This document shows, piece by piece, positions 8,515 to 17,659 of a stretch of DNA of 64,000 nucleotides. How positions within the stretch are numbered: position 1 is the first letter of the stretch; each line of letters starts with the position of its first letter. A program made the translations under genes and the position numbers. Source of the DNA: Desulfolutivibrio sulfodismutans DSM 3696 (GTDB lineage Bacteria > Desulfobacterota > Desulfovibrionia > Desulfovibrionales > Desulfovibrionaceae); assembly GCF_013376455.1 (NCBI RefSeq), contig NZ_CP045504.1, forward strand, positions 3,741,001-3,805,000, given 5' to 3'. The notes below the pieces were generated by a model. It was not told the DNA's origin and did no database searches. It saw nothing but the letters and a program-made list of their open reading frames with translations.

Positions 8515-9710
8515 GGTTCGCCGCGCCTTTGGGCAAAGGCCTGTTCCATGAGCCGCCGCGCCAGACCGCCGAAGCCGTCCGGCGTCGTGCCGAACACCGC
8601 TTTCCACACTTCGTCGGATTCCATACACAAATAGAGTTTTCCCGCAAGTCCGCATTTTCGCAAAAGCCCGGCCACATGGCTGAGTTGGCGCACCCGGAGG
8701 GGCCGCGCCAGGCGGCGTTTTCCGTCCAGGTCGGTCACGAATTCATTGAGGTAATAGTCCGGGAGGATGCCCGCAGCAGCCAGCCCGGCGGGCAGATCGG
8801 GCAGAAAACGCAAGGAGCCCAGGCTGATGTAGACGATGTCCTTGGGCCGCAGAAACGAGGCGATCATGTCCACGGTCGCGGCGTAGCCCGCCTCCCAGCC
8901 GGGGTGGGGCACGATGGGGTCGAAGTGCAGGCAGACCCCGAATCCGGCCCGGGCGGCCTTGCGGGCGGCGGCCAGCCGGGCCGACAGGGGCGGCGCGCCC
9001 CGTTCCTGGGCGGCCACGATGGCCGGGGCGTTCACCGAAAAGGCCGCCAGCACCCGGTCCGGTCTGGGCTCGGCGGCCATCCAGGAGGTGTCGTCGGTCT
9101 TGGTCTTGAGTTCCAGGACCACGTTGTCGAACTCGCGCAAAAAATCCAGGATCTCATGGGTGTGGCCGGTGAGGGATTCCAGCGCCAGGGAATCGGCGAA
9201 CTCCCCGGTGCCCACCCGGAACCGCCGCGACCGGTCGCGGCCGAAAATATCGCCCAGTTCGGAAAACATGTCCGGCGTATTGGCGAACACCCGCAGATCG
9301 TCCGTGCGCAGGTAGGCCTTTAAGATGCAGTAGGTGCAGTCCATGGGGCAGCCCTCGCCGATGTGCACGATGCGGTAGCCGCAGCAGCGGTAGCTTTTGG
9401 CCCCGGGACAGGGCCGAAGAAACCGCCCCCGGTGGGCGGAAAGCCGCAGCACGCGGCCCGGGCCCACGTCCTCAACGGCCGTCCCGGGAGCCCCGGGAGC
9501 ACTGTCGGCCGCCGTCGCCGGGTCCGCAAGGTTCGTCGGCGGCCTGCGGCCGGACGCAGATTCGCCCGGCGGATCGGCCACGGTGAAGGGGACATGGGGC
9601 AGGCGCTCCCGCACGCGCCGGGCCATGGCCGAGTCGGCCACGGCCGCGTCCGCGACCACGGCCCGGATGCCCCAGGCGGCGACCGGAGCGGCCGGGAGGT
9701 CAGGCCTCAT
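8511..9710 (-). CDS. Spore photoproduct lyase-family radical SAM protein
   Basis: A 399-residue radical S-adenosylmethionine enzyme. The iron-sulfur motif is CPMDCTYC at about residues 119-126, the CxxxCxxC spacing of the SPL branch, preceded by YRCCGYRIVHIGEG. Later landmarks are FRVGTGEFADSLALE, VVLELKTKTD, AAFSVNAPAI and GFGVCLHFDPIVPHPGWE. SPL splits the spore thymine dimer in Bacillus, but SPL-like proteins also occur in non-sporulating bacteria where the substrate is unproved. The first 90 residues are extra and alanine/proline-rich. The gene overlaps the ParB-like gene upstream by 11 bp and the next gene by 4 bp. Confidence 0.85.
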   Translation of the reverse strand: MRPDLPAAPVAAWGIRAVVADAAVADSAMARRVRERLPHVPFTVADPPGESASGRRPPTNLADPATAADSAPGAPGTAVEDVGPGRVLRLSAHRGRFLRPCPGAKSYRCCGYRIVHIGEGCPMDCTYCILKAYLRTDDLRVFANTPDMFSELGDIFGRDRSRRFRVGTGEFADSLALESLTGHTHEILDFLREFDNVVLELKTKTDDTSWMAAEPRPDRVLAAFSVNAPAIVAAQERGAPPLSARLAAARKAARAGFGVCLHFDPIVPHPGWEAGYAATVDMIASFLRPKDIVYISLGSLRFLPDLPAGLAAAGILPDYYLNEFVTDLDGKRRLARPLRVRQLSHVAGLLRKCGLAGKLYLCMESDEVWKAVFGTTPDGFGGLARRLMEQAFAQRRGEP

Positions 9711-10728
9711 GGCCGTTCCTGTCGCCGCCCCCGTCGCCGCCCGGGGAAGCGTCGTGCGCCTCCTGGCCCCGGGCCAGGGACCACAGGGCCTGCCAGTCCG
9801 GGTGTGCGGCCATGCGGGCCAGGTCGGCGGCGGCCTGGCGCAGGGTCGCGGCGTCCGCGGCCCGCAGTTCCAGGGTCACGGCGTCGGACTCGAAGCCCCG
9901 CGAGGGATGCAGGGTGAATGCCGTGCCCCGGCTGATGCCCCGGGACAGGGCGGCGAAGCGCTCCTCAAGGTCCGTGAGCACGGGGTAGCGGGCGCTCTTG
10001 GCGGCGGCGGACAGCCGGGCGATGAGGTCGTTGGGGGACAACCCCTGATCCGCGCCCACCCCGGCCAGGGCCGTGTCGGCCGTCTCGGACAGGGATCGCC
10101 CCGAGGCCCGGGCGGCCTCGCGCAGCGGGGTCACGAACCGGGCCAGGGTGTTGGCCGACCAGCGGGCGGCGGTGAGCCACGGCCACAGGGCGTCGAGATC
10201 CTCCCGGTCCATTCCGGCCAGGGCCTGCGCCCCGGCCAGGGGCACGGTCCCGGTGAAAAGCAGTTCGTCGGCCTTTTCGGGCAGCGACAGCCAGTCCGTC
10301 AGGCGGCGCGACCCGGAGGCCAGGGCCGGTCCCAGGTACGGCCCGGCCAGCCGCACAAACTCGGGCGCCGGGACAAAAGCCGAAAAATAGCGTCCGGCCT
10401 TGACCAGCATGGCCTCGTCGATGGCGCGGCCCATGTTGGAGGCCAGGTAGACCAGCCCACGCCAGACCTCGGGGCTGTGCCCGCAATCGGGGCCGGGCCA
10501 GGCGATGATCCGGGCGTCCAGGGTGCGTCCGGGGAGGCGGCGCAGGGCCAAAACCCGGGCCCGTCCGGCCAGGATGCGCGGCCGGTCGTCCACGATTTCG
10601 GCCAGGGCCGGGACCAGTTGGCCCATCTCGGCCAGGGAGCGGGCCAGCGCCTCGTGGGGCGGGTTGTCCCAAAAAAGGGACTCGCCCGAGACGTCCGCGT
10701 CCCGGGGATGGATGGCGAGATGCTGCAC
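9700..10728 (-). CDS. ParB/Srx-like domain protein
   Basis: A 342-residue protein and first gene of a three-gene overlapping operon. Residues 20-75 resemble the ParB N-terminal (Srx-like) fold: PHEALARSLAEMGQLVPAL, then DRPRILAGRARVLALRRL and LDARIIAW. The following 150 residues are helical and could be DNA binding; the last 90 residues show the pattern of a small alpha/beta domain. It is not a normal chromosome-partition ParB: there is no parA next to it and the CTP-binding GERRYRA-type box is reduced to GRARVLA. Coupling to a photolyase-like radical SAM gene points to a DNA-related task, which is inference. Confidence 0.65.
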   Translation of the reverse strand: MQHLAIHPRDADVSGESLFWDNPPHEALARSLAEMGQLVPALAEIVDDRPRILAGRARVLALRRLPGRTLDARIIAWPGPDCGHSPEVWRGLVYLASNMGRAIDEAMLVKAGRYFSAFVPAPEFVRLAGPYLGPALASGSRRLTDWLSLPEKADELLFTGTVPLAGAQALAGMDREDLDALWPWLTAARWSANTLARFVTPLREAARASGRSLSETADTALAGVGADQGLSPNDLIARLSAAAKSARYPVLTDLEERFAALSRGISRGTAFTLHPSRGFESDAVTLELRAADAATLRQAAADLARMAAHPDWQALWSLARGQEAHDASPGGDGGGDRNGHEA

Positions 10729-10777
10729 GGTGTTTGTGTCCTTATGGAAAGCGCGGGGATTCTCAATTGTTACGATC

Positions 10778-10807
10778 TTGACATTGGATGACGCCTGTCC
10801 GTATATC
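10778..10807 (+). promoter_or_regulatory. Sigma-70-type promoter of the EF-G-like gene
   Basis: A perfect -35 box TTGACA (10778-10783) is followed after 18 bases by TATATC (10802-10807). It leaves an untranslated leader of about 180 nt before the start at 10994, with a small GC hairpin at 10854-10868. Confidence 0.6.
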
Positions 10808-10993
10808 CCGAAACTCGTGGAAAACCAATATTCGGCGAGGCAACCGGAAAAATCCCGCTGAATGCGGGTGTTGGGCCGACGCGAACACGACCTTGGGCGT
10901 CGGCAGCCACTGCGGAAACCGCAGGGCGGACGGCGGGCGTCATCACCGTTTCCTGCGGCCCCTCAACCCCTAACGCAGCAAAGGGAGATGGGA

Positions 10994-13063
10994 ATGTCGG
11001 ACCTAAGCAAGCAAAGAACCTATGCGCTGGTCGGCCACGGCGGATGCGGCAAGACGTCCGTGGCCGAAATGCTGCTCTTCAACGCCGGGGCTGTAAGCCG
11101 CCTGGGGAAGATCGAGGAAGGGACCACGGCGCTCGACTACGAGCCCGAGGAGATCAAGCGCCGGGGCAGCACCCAGCCCGGCATCGCCGCCTTCTCCTTC
11201 AACAAGAACCGCCATTTCCTCATCGACACCCCGGGCGACGGCAACTTCAACGGCGACCTGCCCTATCTGCTTAAGGCCGTGGACGCGGTGGTCTTTGTTG
11301 TGGACGCCGTGGACGGGGTCAAGCCCCTGACCAAGAAGCTGTGGGGCGAGGTGGCCAAGCTTGGTCTGCCCACCATTTTTTTCATCAACAAAATGGACCG
11401 CGACCGGGCCGATTTCAACATGGCCTTAACCGGCATACGGGAAAAACTCGGGGTCAAGCCGTATCTGCAAAACATTCCCATCGGCGAGAAGGAAAATTTC
11501 AAGGGCGTGGTGAACATCCTCGAAAACAAGGCCTACCTGTTCGACGACAAGGGCGGCCAGACCGAGGCCCCGATCCCGGCCGACATGCAGGACGAGGTGG
11601 CACACCTTCGCGACACCACGGTGGAGGAGATCGCCGTGTGTGACGATGAGCTCATGGAGCGCTACCTGGAGGGCGGCGAGCTCTCCATGGAGGAGATGCA
11701 GGTCGCCGTGCGCCAGGCGGTCATCTGCGGCCAGCTCTATCCCGTGTGCACCGGCGCGGCGCTTAAGGGCATGGGCGGCGTCCGGCTTCTGGCGGCGGTG
11801 GAAAATTACTTCCCCGGCCCCCTGGACTGCTGCGCAGGGGAAAAGACCATAACCGGCGAGGACGGAACCACGCGCAAGGTGGGCCCGGACGAACCCGTGG
11901 CCGCCTTCGTGTTCAAGACCCTTTACGATCCCTTTGCCGGGCAGTTGTCCATGGTCCGGGTGCTCACGGGCACCCTGGCCCCGGACGCCGCTTTGCAAAA
12001 TGTGGCCAAGGACGTCAAGGAGCGGGCCGGACAGATCCTTCTGCCGCTTGGCAAGGAGACGACCATCTCCAAGGAGCCCATGGGCCCCGGGTCCGTGGTG
12101 GCCCTGGCCAAGCTCAAGGACACGGCCACGGGGGACACGCTTTCCGATGAGAAAAAGCCCTTTGTGCTGGCGAAACCCGCCCTGCCCGCGCCCATGAGTT
12201 CTTACGCCCTGGCCCCGGCGGAAAAGGGCGACGAGGACAAGGTGTTCGCGGCCATGGGCAAGCTCCTGAGCGAGGACGTGACGCTGACCTTGTCGCGCGA
12301 CGAGGAGACCGGGGACATCCTGATCTCGGGCATGGGCCAGTCCCACCTGGAGACGGCGGTGGAGAAGGCCCGGCGCCGCTTCAAGGTGGAGCCGGTGCTC
12401 AAGGCCCCCAAGATTCCCTACCGCGAGACCTTCAGGGGCAAGGTGGAGGTGCAGGGCCGCCACAAGAAGCAGACCGGCGGCCGGGGCCAGTTCGGGGACT
12501 GCTTCGTGCGCTTCGAGCACCGGAACCGGGGCGAAGGCTACGAATACGTGGACGCCATCGTGGGCGGGGCCATCCCCCGGCAGTACATCCCGGCCGTGGA
12601 CAAGGGCATCCAGGAATCGGCGGCCAGGGGCTATCTGGCCGGGTTCCCGCTGGTGGATTTTCGGGCCACGGTCTTCGACGGATCGTTCCACACGGTGGAT
12701 TCCTCGGAAATGGCGTTTAAGATCGCGGGTTCCCTGGCCTTCAAGGCGGCCTGCGAGAAGCTCAAAATGTCGCTTCTGGAACCCATCGTCACGGTCACGG
12801 TGAGCTGCCCGGACGAGAACATGGGCGACATCATCGGCGATCTGTCCAGCCGCCGGGGCAAGGTGCTGGGCAGCGACTCCACGGGTGGCATCACCGAGAT
12901 CCAGGCCCACGTGCCCATGGCCGAGATGCAGGAATACGGCAAGGCCTTAAGCTCCATGACCGGCGGCCAGGGGGCCTTCACCATGGTCTTCGCCAGCTAT
13001 GAGGAATGCCCGCCGCCCATTGCCGAAAAGGTCATCGCCGACCACAAGAAGAAAGAGGAATAG
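10994..13063 (+). CDS. fusA: Elongation factor G-like GTPase (divergent paralogue)
   Basis: A 689-residue translational GTPase with the full five-domain EF-G length. The P-loop is GHGGCGKTS (residues 14-22) instead of the usual AHIDAGKTT, switch II reads DTPGDGNF, and NKMD provides base specificity. The switch-II residue that is histidine in canonical EF-G (DTPGH) is aspartate at 82 here. Domain IV (GGRGQFGDCFVRFEH) and domain V (GDLSSRRGKVLG) are recognisable. These substitutions mark the EF-G-II/EF-G-like subclass, which usually coexists with a normal EF-G. The start at 10994 has AAGGGAG about 7 bases upstream. The gene stands alone between its own promoter and terminator, unlike rpsL-rpsG-fusA. 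Confidence 0.85.
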   Translation: MSDLSKQRTYALVGHGGCGKTSVAEMLLFNAGAVSRLGKIEEGTTALDYEPEEIKRRGSTQPGIAAFSFNKNRHFLIDTPGDGNFNGDLPYLLKAVDAVVFVVDAVDGVKPLTKKLWGEVAKLGLPTIFFINKMDRDRADFNMALTGIREKLGVKPYLQNIPIGEKENFKGVVNILENKAYLFDDKGGQTEAPIPADMQDEVAHLRDTTVEEIAVCDDELMERYLEGGELSMEEMQVAVRQAVICGQLYPVCTGAALKGMGGVRLLAAVENYFPGPLDCCAGEKTITGEDGTTRKVGPDEPVAAFVFKTLYDPFAGQLSMVRVLTGTLAPDAALQNVAKDVKERAGQILLPLGKETTISKEPMGPGSVVALAKLKDTATGDTLSDEKKPFVLAKPALPAPMSSYALAPAEKGDEDKVFAAMGKLLSEDVTLTLSRDEETGDILISGMGQSHLETAVEKARRRFKVEPVLKAPKIPYRETFRGKVEVQGRHKKQTGGRGQFGDCFVRFEHRNRGEGYEYVDAIVGGAIPRQYIPAVDKGIQESAARGYLAGFPLVDFRATVFDGSFHTVDSSEMAFKIAGSLAFKAACEKLKMSLLEPIVTVTVSCPDENMGDIIGDLSSRRGKVLGSDSTGGITEIQAHVPMAEMQEYGKALSSMTGGQGAFTMVFASYEECPPPIAEKVIADHKKKEE

Positions 13064-13099
13064 CGGACCCCTCGCCGCACGGCGAACCGCTTTTGCGCC

Positions 13100-13143
13100 A
13101 CGCGCCCCTGTCGGACTTGTTCCGGCGGGGGCGCGTGTTTTTT
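13100..13143 (+). terminator. Rho-independent terminator after the EF-G-like gene
   Basis: The inverted repeat ACGCGCCCC / GGGGCGCGT encloses a partly paired centre and is followed by GTTTTTT. It begins 37 bp after the stop codon. Confidence 0.8.
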
Positions 13144-13369
13144 GGGCGCAGAGAAGGCGGCGGGGGGGGCGGGCCGTGAAGAGCATGTCGGTCTTTGGAG
13201 AAGGGAAAGCATGCTGCGGCATGGCCTTGAGGATTCGGACGCGCCGCGTTCGAGGACACGCCCCGGGATGCCTGAGGGCGTTCAGGTGCACTGTCGCCCT
13301 TATGCGGCCATGGCCGAGAGCGGGCGTTTCGCGAACGGCGCCTGCCCGACACGGGGCAAGCTCCCCGTG

Positions 13370-13882
13370 TCAGACCGGGGCGTAGGCGGCCTCGTCCTGG
13401 GACTGCGGGGCCTGCGGGGGCTGCGACGGGGGCTGCCCGCGCAGATTGTGGACGATCCGGGACAACACCCGGCGACAGGTGTCCAATTCGTCAGGCGAGA
13501 CCTCGGCCTCTGCCGCAAACAGGGTCAATCGCGCCAGGAAACATCCTTTTTCCAATACGTCCCTCCCCATGTCCGTAATGAGCAGCCGGTTGCACCGTCC
13601 GTCGTGGGCATGGGTTTCCCGGGCCACGTAGCCGCGCCGCTGCATGCCGGTCAGCAGGCGGCTGACGCTGGTTTTTTCCTGGAGCAACAGGGCGGCCAGT
13701 TCATTTTGGGTGAGGCCCTCCCGGTCGCCGAGATGGCACAGGGCGCGCCATTGCTCCATGGTCACCCGCAGGCCCGTCTCGTGGAGGCGGCGGTTGAGGT
13801 CGGCGATCATGGCCCTGGAGGCCCAGGCCGTCAGACACAGCAGTGTTTCATTTTGGATAGAATCGTTCTGTTCCATGGGCAT
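13370..13882 (-). CDS. MarR-family transcriptional regulator
   Basis: A 170-residue winged-helix regulator. The core shows MEQWRALCHLGDREGLTQNELAALLLQEKTSVSRLL (quoted in parts: recognition helix QEKTSVSRLLTGMQRRGYV) and the wing ARETHAHDGRCNRLLITDMG with the conserved DGR. The C-terminus is a proline/glutamine tail. The ATG at 13882 is preferred over a TTG at 13915 because the latter would put a 14-bp palindrome inside the coding region; an ATG at 13876 is also possible. No divergent transporter or enzyme is adjacent: upstream lies an AT-rich noncoding stretch. The palindrome directly upstream suggests autoregulation. The ligand is unknown. Confidence 0.88.
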   Translation of the reverse strand: MPMEQNDSIQNETLLCLTAWASRAMIADLNRRLHETGLRVTMEQWRALCHLGDREGLTQNELAALLLQEKTSVSRLLTGMQRRGYVARETHAHDGRCNRLLITDMGRDVLEKGCFLARLTLFAAEAEVSPDELDTCRRVLSRIVHNLRGQPPSQPPQAPQSQDEAAYAPV

Positions 13883-13883
13883 T

Positions 13884-13897
13884 GTTGTATATGCAAC
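13884..13897. promoter_or_regulatory. Candidate MarR operator
   Basis: GTTGTATATGCAAC matches its own reverse complement at 12 of 14 positions and starts two bases upstream of the MarR ATG at 13882. The GTTG...CAAC half-sites with an AT-rich centre are the usual shape of MarR-family operators. Confidence 0.6.
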
Positions 13898-14713
13898 TTC
13901 TTGTGGTTTGGCCAAAGAGCTGACCGGAATGTGTCGTGTGAATTAACAAAACCGTGAAACATTAAAATCCGAGAGAACAGAAGTCCAGGCGTTTGTTTGT
14001 TCAGAAGTTGTACGGCGCTAGTATATGAAGATTTTATTTACAAAATGCTTGACATAGAGTTGAGAGAAGGTGAGAGGAACAATATGAATCCAAGGAGAAC
14101 AGGGTTACGATGGAATGATGGCGGAGTTGCGATGGTAATTCGTTCAGAATTGGTACATATCTGTTTGTCGAATCCAGTTTTAAAACAACCAAGTATGAGA
14201 TTTTGAGAAATTTACCATTTCAGTAATCGTTTAATGTTCCTTGAGTGTCCTGATTCAACGATAAGGATCAAATCCAGCGTTTGCCATAGCATTCCGTGTA
14301 TGACGGAAAAATACAGTGAACGTGTATGTTTGACATCTTCATGCGACGGACTGGGCCTGTTTTTTCTTTTCGGAGGCATCTGCTTGAGGCCTTCATATGT
14401 GAAATTTCCCACAATTTTTCAAAATGAAAATGGCGTTTGGCGGTAGTCGGTTTCCAGGGAAGGGAAACCAGAGTGATCAGCCAGAGGGGGCGGAGGCGAA
14501 GGGAATCAGGTGGACGATACCGGGCGGCGGCCGCCGGGCGGGTGTTGCTGAAGGGGAAGAGGAAGGATCTCGAAACGGCCGTGCCATGGTGGTGTGGAGG
14601 GGATGTCCTCAGGGGTGGGCCTTTCGGCCGGGCGTGGCTGAAAGGCCTGGAAACCTGAAAAGAAGGCCGCAGGGGTTCCGGCGGCGAAACGGTTTTTTCA
14701 GGAGGGTTGTCGC
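13898..14713. other. AT-rich intergenic stretch, no convincing gene
   Basis: About 800 bp between the MarR gene and the chemotaxis operon. The first 530 bp are clearly richer in A and T than everything around them and hold only short open frames of 40-70 codons on either strand, none with a recognisable product. A TTGACA at 14049 has no fitting -10 box. The last 280 bp return to normal GC. The ribosome site of the chemoreceptor (CAGGAGGG) is at its right edge. Confidence 0.6.
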
Positions 14714-16507
14714 ATGCAGTGGCTCAAAAATCTCAAGATCGGCACCAAGCTTCTCTCCAGCTACATTCTGTTGCTTCTGCTCATGGGTGGGGTGGGATAT
14801 CTCGGCGTGGCGAATATGGGCATGATCAACGGCATGCTCGACGGCCTGTACACCGGCAACCTTGTTCCCATCCTGCAGATCGACGAGGCCAACATCGAAC
14901 TGATCAAGTTTGCCCGAAACCATTACCGGCTGGTCATCTCCAGAGACAGGGCCGAAATGGAGACCTACAACAAGCGCATTGAAGAGAACGTCACGAACAT
15001 CAAAAAATCCCTCGACGACTACGCCGCAGGAAACCGGTCGGAAAAAGAGAAGGATGTCCTGGCCAAGTTCCGCACGGCCTTTGAGGCCTACCGGACCTCG
15101 GCGGTAAAAATTCCGGAACTGGCCCTGGCCGGGGACAAGGACGGGGCCATCGACCATATGCTTGGTACGGCGGCCAAGCTCGGGGCCGCCCCCGACGAAT
15201 TGTTGGGGGAGCTGGCCCAGACCAACAGGGACATGGCCAAAAAATCGGCAGAGGAGAGTGACGTTGTCTACCAGCAGTCACGAAATGTCATGTACATCCT
15301 CATCGGCTGCGCCGTGCTTGTGGGCATGCTCATCGGCATCGTGCTGTCGCGCATGATCTCCAAGGGCATCAAGCAGTGCGCCGATTTCGGCCTGTCCCTC
15401 TCCAAGGGCGATTTGAGCGGCGCACTCGCCATCGATCAGAAGGACGAGGTGGGCGTTTTGGCCGACGCCATGCGCGCCGTGGCCGCGGCCGAGGGAGACG
15501 TGGCCCAGAAGTTCGGGCTTTTGGCTGAAGGCGACCTGCGCATCAAGGTGGCCGAACGCTCCGACAAGGACACCCTCATGCGGGCCATCGCCGAGATGAT
15601 CGGCAGACTCACGGAAATCGTGGGCGAGGTCCAGGCCGGGGCCGAGAACGTGGCCTCGGGCAGCGAGGAGATGAGCGCCAGTTCCGAGACCCTGTCCCAG
15701 GGCGCGTCCGAACAGGCCGCCTCGGTGGAGGAATGCTCCTCGTCCATGGAACAGATGTCCTCCTCCATCAACCAGAACGCCGATAACGCCCGCCAGACCG
15801 AATCCATCGCCGCCAAGGCCGCCCAGGACGCCAAGGAATCCGGCGAGGCCGTGACCAAGACCGTGGCGGCCATGAAGGAGATCGCCGGAAAGATCTCCAT
15901 CATTGAGGAAATCGCCCGCCAGACCGACCTTCTGGCCCTAAACGCGGCAGTTGAGGCCGCCCGGGCCGGGGAACACGGCAAGGGATTCGCCGTGGTGGCC
16001 TCCGAGGTGCGCAAACTGGCCGAACGCAGCCAGGGCGCGGCCGCCGGGATCAACAAGCTCTCCGCCGACTCCACCTCCGTGGCCGAGCGGGCCGGGACGC
16101 TTCTGCAAAAGCTGGTGCCCGACATCCAGAAGACCGCCGACCTGGTGCAGGAGATCGCCGCCGCCAGCCATGAGCAGAGTTCCGGGGCCGCCCAGGTCAA
16201 TAAGGCCCTGCAGCAGCTCGATCAGGTCATCCAGCAAAACGCCGCCGCGTCCGAGGAACTGGCCTCCACCTCCGAGGAGCTCTCGGCCCAGGCCGAACAG
16301 CTCCAGGCCTCCATCGCCTTTTTTGCGACGGACAACACCGCTGTGGCCCGGACCATGAAGGCCATCCCGCACGCGACCTCCGCCAAGGGACGGGGAAAGC
16401 CCCAGGTCCAGCCCAGGCGGCCTGCGGCGCCAGGAAGGTCTTCGGTCAAGCTGCGCCTGGAGTCGGCCGAGGGGGATGACGACGATCAGGCCTTCGACCG
16501 GTATTAG
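14714..16507 (+). CDS. Methyl-accepting chemotaxis protein
   Basis: A 597-residue transmembrane chemoreceptor. Residues 10-32 form the first membrane helix ([20 protein letters not shown]), a periplasmic four-helix-bundle sensor of about 155 residues follows, and the second helix is [25 protein letters not shown] region leads to the signalling domain, whose hairpin tip is [20 protein letters not shown] and then [18 protein letters not shown], the near-invariant CheA/CheW contact sequence. The C-terminus is a flexible basic and then acidic tail with no NWETF-type pentapeptide. As first gene of the cluster it is the likely input for the CheW and CheA encoded downstream. The ligand cannot be predicted. 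Confidence 0.95.
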   Translation: MQWLKNLKIGTKLLSSYILLLLLMGGVGYLGVANMGMINGMLDGLYTGNLVPILQIDEANIELIKFARNHYRLVISRDRAEMETYNKRIEENVTNIKKSLDDYAAGNRSEKEKDVLAKFRTAFEAYRTSAVKIPELALAGDKDGAIDHMLGTAAKLGAAPDELLGELAQTNRDMAKKSAEESDVVYQQSRNVMYILIGCAVLVGMLIGIVLSRMISKGIKQCADFGLSLSKGDLSGALAIDQKDEVGVLADAMRAVAAAEGDVAQKFGLLAEGDLRIKVAERSDKDTLMRAIAEMIGRLTEIVGEVQAGAENVASGSEEMSASSETLSQGASEQAASVEECSSSMEQMSSSINQNADNARQTESIAAKAAQDAKESGEAVTKTVAAMKEIAGKISIIEEIARQTDLLALNAAVEAARAGEHGKGFAVVASEVRKLAERSQGAAAGINKLSADSTSVAERAGTLLQKLVPDIQKTADLVQEIAAASHEQSSGAAQVNKALQQLDQVIQQNAAASEELASTSEELSAQAEQLQASIAFFATDNTAVARTMKAIPHATSAKGRGKPQVQPRRPAAPGRSSVKLRLESAEGDDDDQAFDRY

Positions 16508-16634
16508 GGACGCCTCACGGGGCGGCGCACGGAAGCGTCCGTCCCGGACGGTCGGCGCACCGCCGGACGCGTGGCGTCCGGCGACGAACCCTGGCAAGGG
16601 GTTGATCATCGCATCCTGAAACCGGAGGCAGGCC

Positions 16635-17204
16635 ATGAATGAGGAACAACGCGGCGGAACCGAGCGGTTCCTGACGCTGAATCTGGATAAAGAGCACTTC
16701 GCCCTGGACATCTATTCCGTGCGCGAGATCCTGGACATGACCGAGATCACGCGCATCCCCCAGACCCCGGAATACATGCGCGGCGTGGTCAACGTGCGCG
16801 GCAGCGCCGTGCCTGTGGTGGATCTGCGCCTGAAATTCGGCATGCCCGCCGCCGAGCGGACGCTCAACACCCGCATCGTGATCCTGGAGATCGCCCGGGG
16901 GGACGGCAGCGCGGCCATCGGGGCCATCGCCGACGCCGTCAAGGAGGTGCTGGAGATCGAGACCGACAGGATCGATCCGCCGCCGCGCATGGGCACCGGC
17001 GTCAAGGCCGATTTCATCCGGGGCATCGCCCGCCACGGGGAGCGGTTTTTGCTCATCCTCGACGCGGAAAAGGTCTTCACCACGGACGAGATCCTGGCCC
17101 TGGACGGACTTGGCGCCCGTCATGGCGACGACGCGCCCGGGAAGGCCGCTGGCTCAGCGGGCGGCTTCCCCCCTGAAGCCGTTCCCGCCAACCCGGCGGC
17201 GTAA
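16635..17204 (+). CDS. cheW: Chemotaxis coupling protein CheW
   Basis: A 189-residue adaptor that links receptors to CheA. The CheW fold is seen as RFLTLNLDKEHFALDIYSVREIL, then RIPQTPEYMRGVVNVRG and VPVVDLRLKFG, with the closing FIRGIARHGERFLLILDAEK. The last 40 residues form a glycine/alanine/proline tail that the family does not need. The ribosome site GGAGG is nine bases upstream of the ATG. The gene lies 127 bp after the receptor. Confidence 0.93.
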   Translation: MNEEQRGGTERFLTLNLDKEHFALDIYSVREILDMTEITRIPQTPEYMRGVVNVRGSAVPVVDLRLKFGMPAAERTLNTRIVILEIARGDGSAAIGAIADAVKEVLEIETDRIDPPPRMGTGVKADFIRGIARHGERFLLILDAEKVFTTDEILALDGLGARHGDDAPGKAAGSAGGFPPEAVPANPAA

Positions 17205-17341
17205 GTCTTGCGTCCCTTGAACATTCGCCATATCGGCCGCGTCGCGTATGAGCGACCGTGGGGCTTCCCCGGACGGCGTCCCGCAAGGGGCGCCTCCGAA
17301 GTCCCCCGGCCAGGCGGCGGCCGCAGACGGGAGGACGATTC

Positions 17342-17659
17342 ATGCGCATCGATCTCGACGGCGACTGCACGGTGGCTGTGGCCCGGACCATAAAAGACCT
17401 GTTGCAAAACGCCCTGGCCGGGGGGGAACCCACCCAGGTCAGCCTGGCGGGGGTCACCCGGGCCGACCTGTCCCTTTTCGAACTGCTGTGGGCCGCGCGC
17501 CAGGGATTTTCGAGCCAGGGCGTGGACCTTGTCATTTTGCCGGATATTCCCGAACATCTGGAGCAGGCGGCGGCATGGACGGGTCTTGCCGAGTTGCGCC
17601 CTCCCCGGGCGGACGCCGTGAATCAGGCCCCGGGAAACGCCAAGGACATGTCATCATGA
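17342..17659 (+). CDS. STAS-domain protein in the chemotaxis operon
   Basis: A 105-residue single-domain protein beginning MRIDLDGDCTVAVARTIKDL. The strand-helix pattern, the VSLAGVTRADLSLFELLWAA segment where a phosphorylatable serine/threonine usually follows the aspartate, and the GVDLVILPDIPEHL strand fit STAS (anti-sigma antagonist-like) domains. Its stop overlaps the cheA start as ATGA, so the two are translationally coupled. A STAS protein could dock to CheA or its receptor, but the partner is not known. The start follows GGGAGGACG. Confidence 0.75.
   Translation: MRIDLDGDCTVAVARTIKDLLQNALAGGEPTQVSLAGVTRADLSLFELLWAARQGFSSQGVDLVILPDIPEHLEQAAAWTGLAELRPPRADAVNQAPGNAKDMSS

Noticed and set aside
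11426..12910. 494-codon minus-strand open frame
   Set aside because: Antisense to the EF-G-like gene whose protein motifs are beyond doubt.
13997..14206. 69-codon plus-strand frame, with an inner ATG at 14084 preceded by GAGAGGA
   Set aside because: A plausible ribosome site but only about 40 residues, no promoter with matching -10 box and no known family.
14212..14412. 66-codon minus-strand frame in the AT-rich stretch
   Set aside because: No ribosome site, no recognisable family, and AT-rich DNA gives such frames by chance; also considered as a transposase remnant but no inverted repeats or motifs support it.
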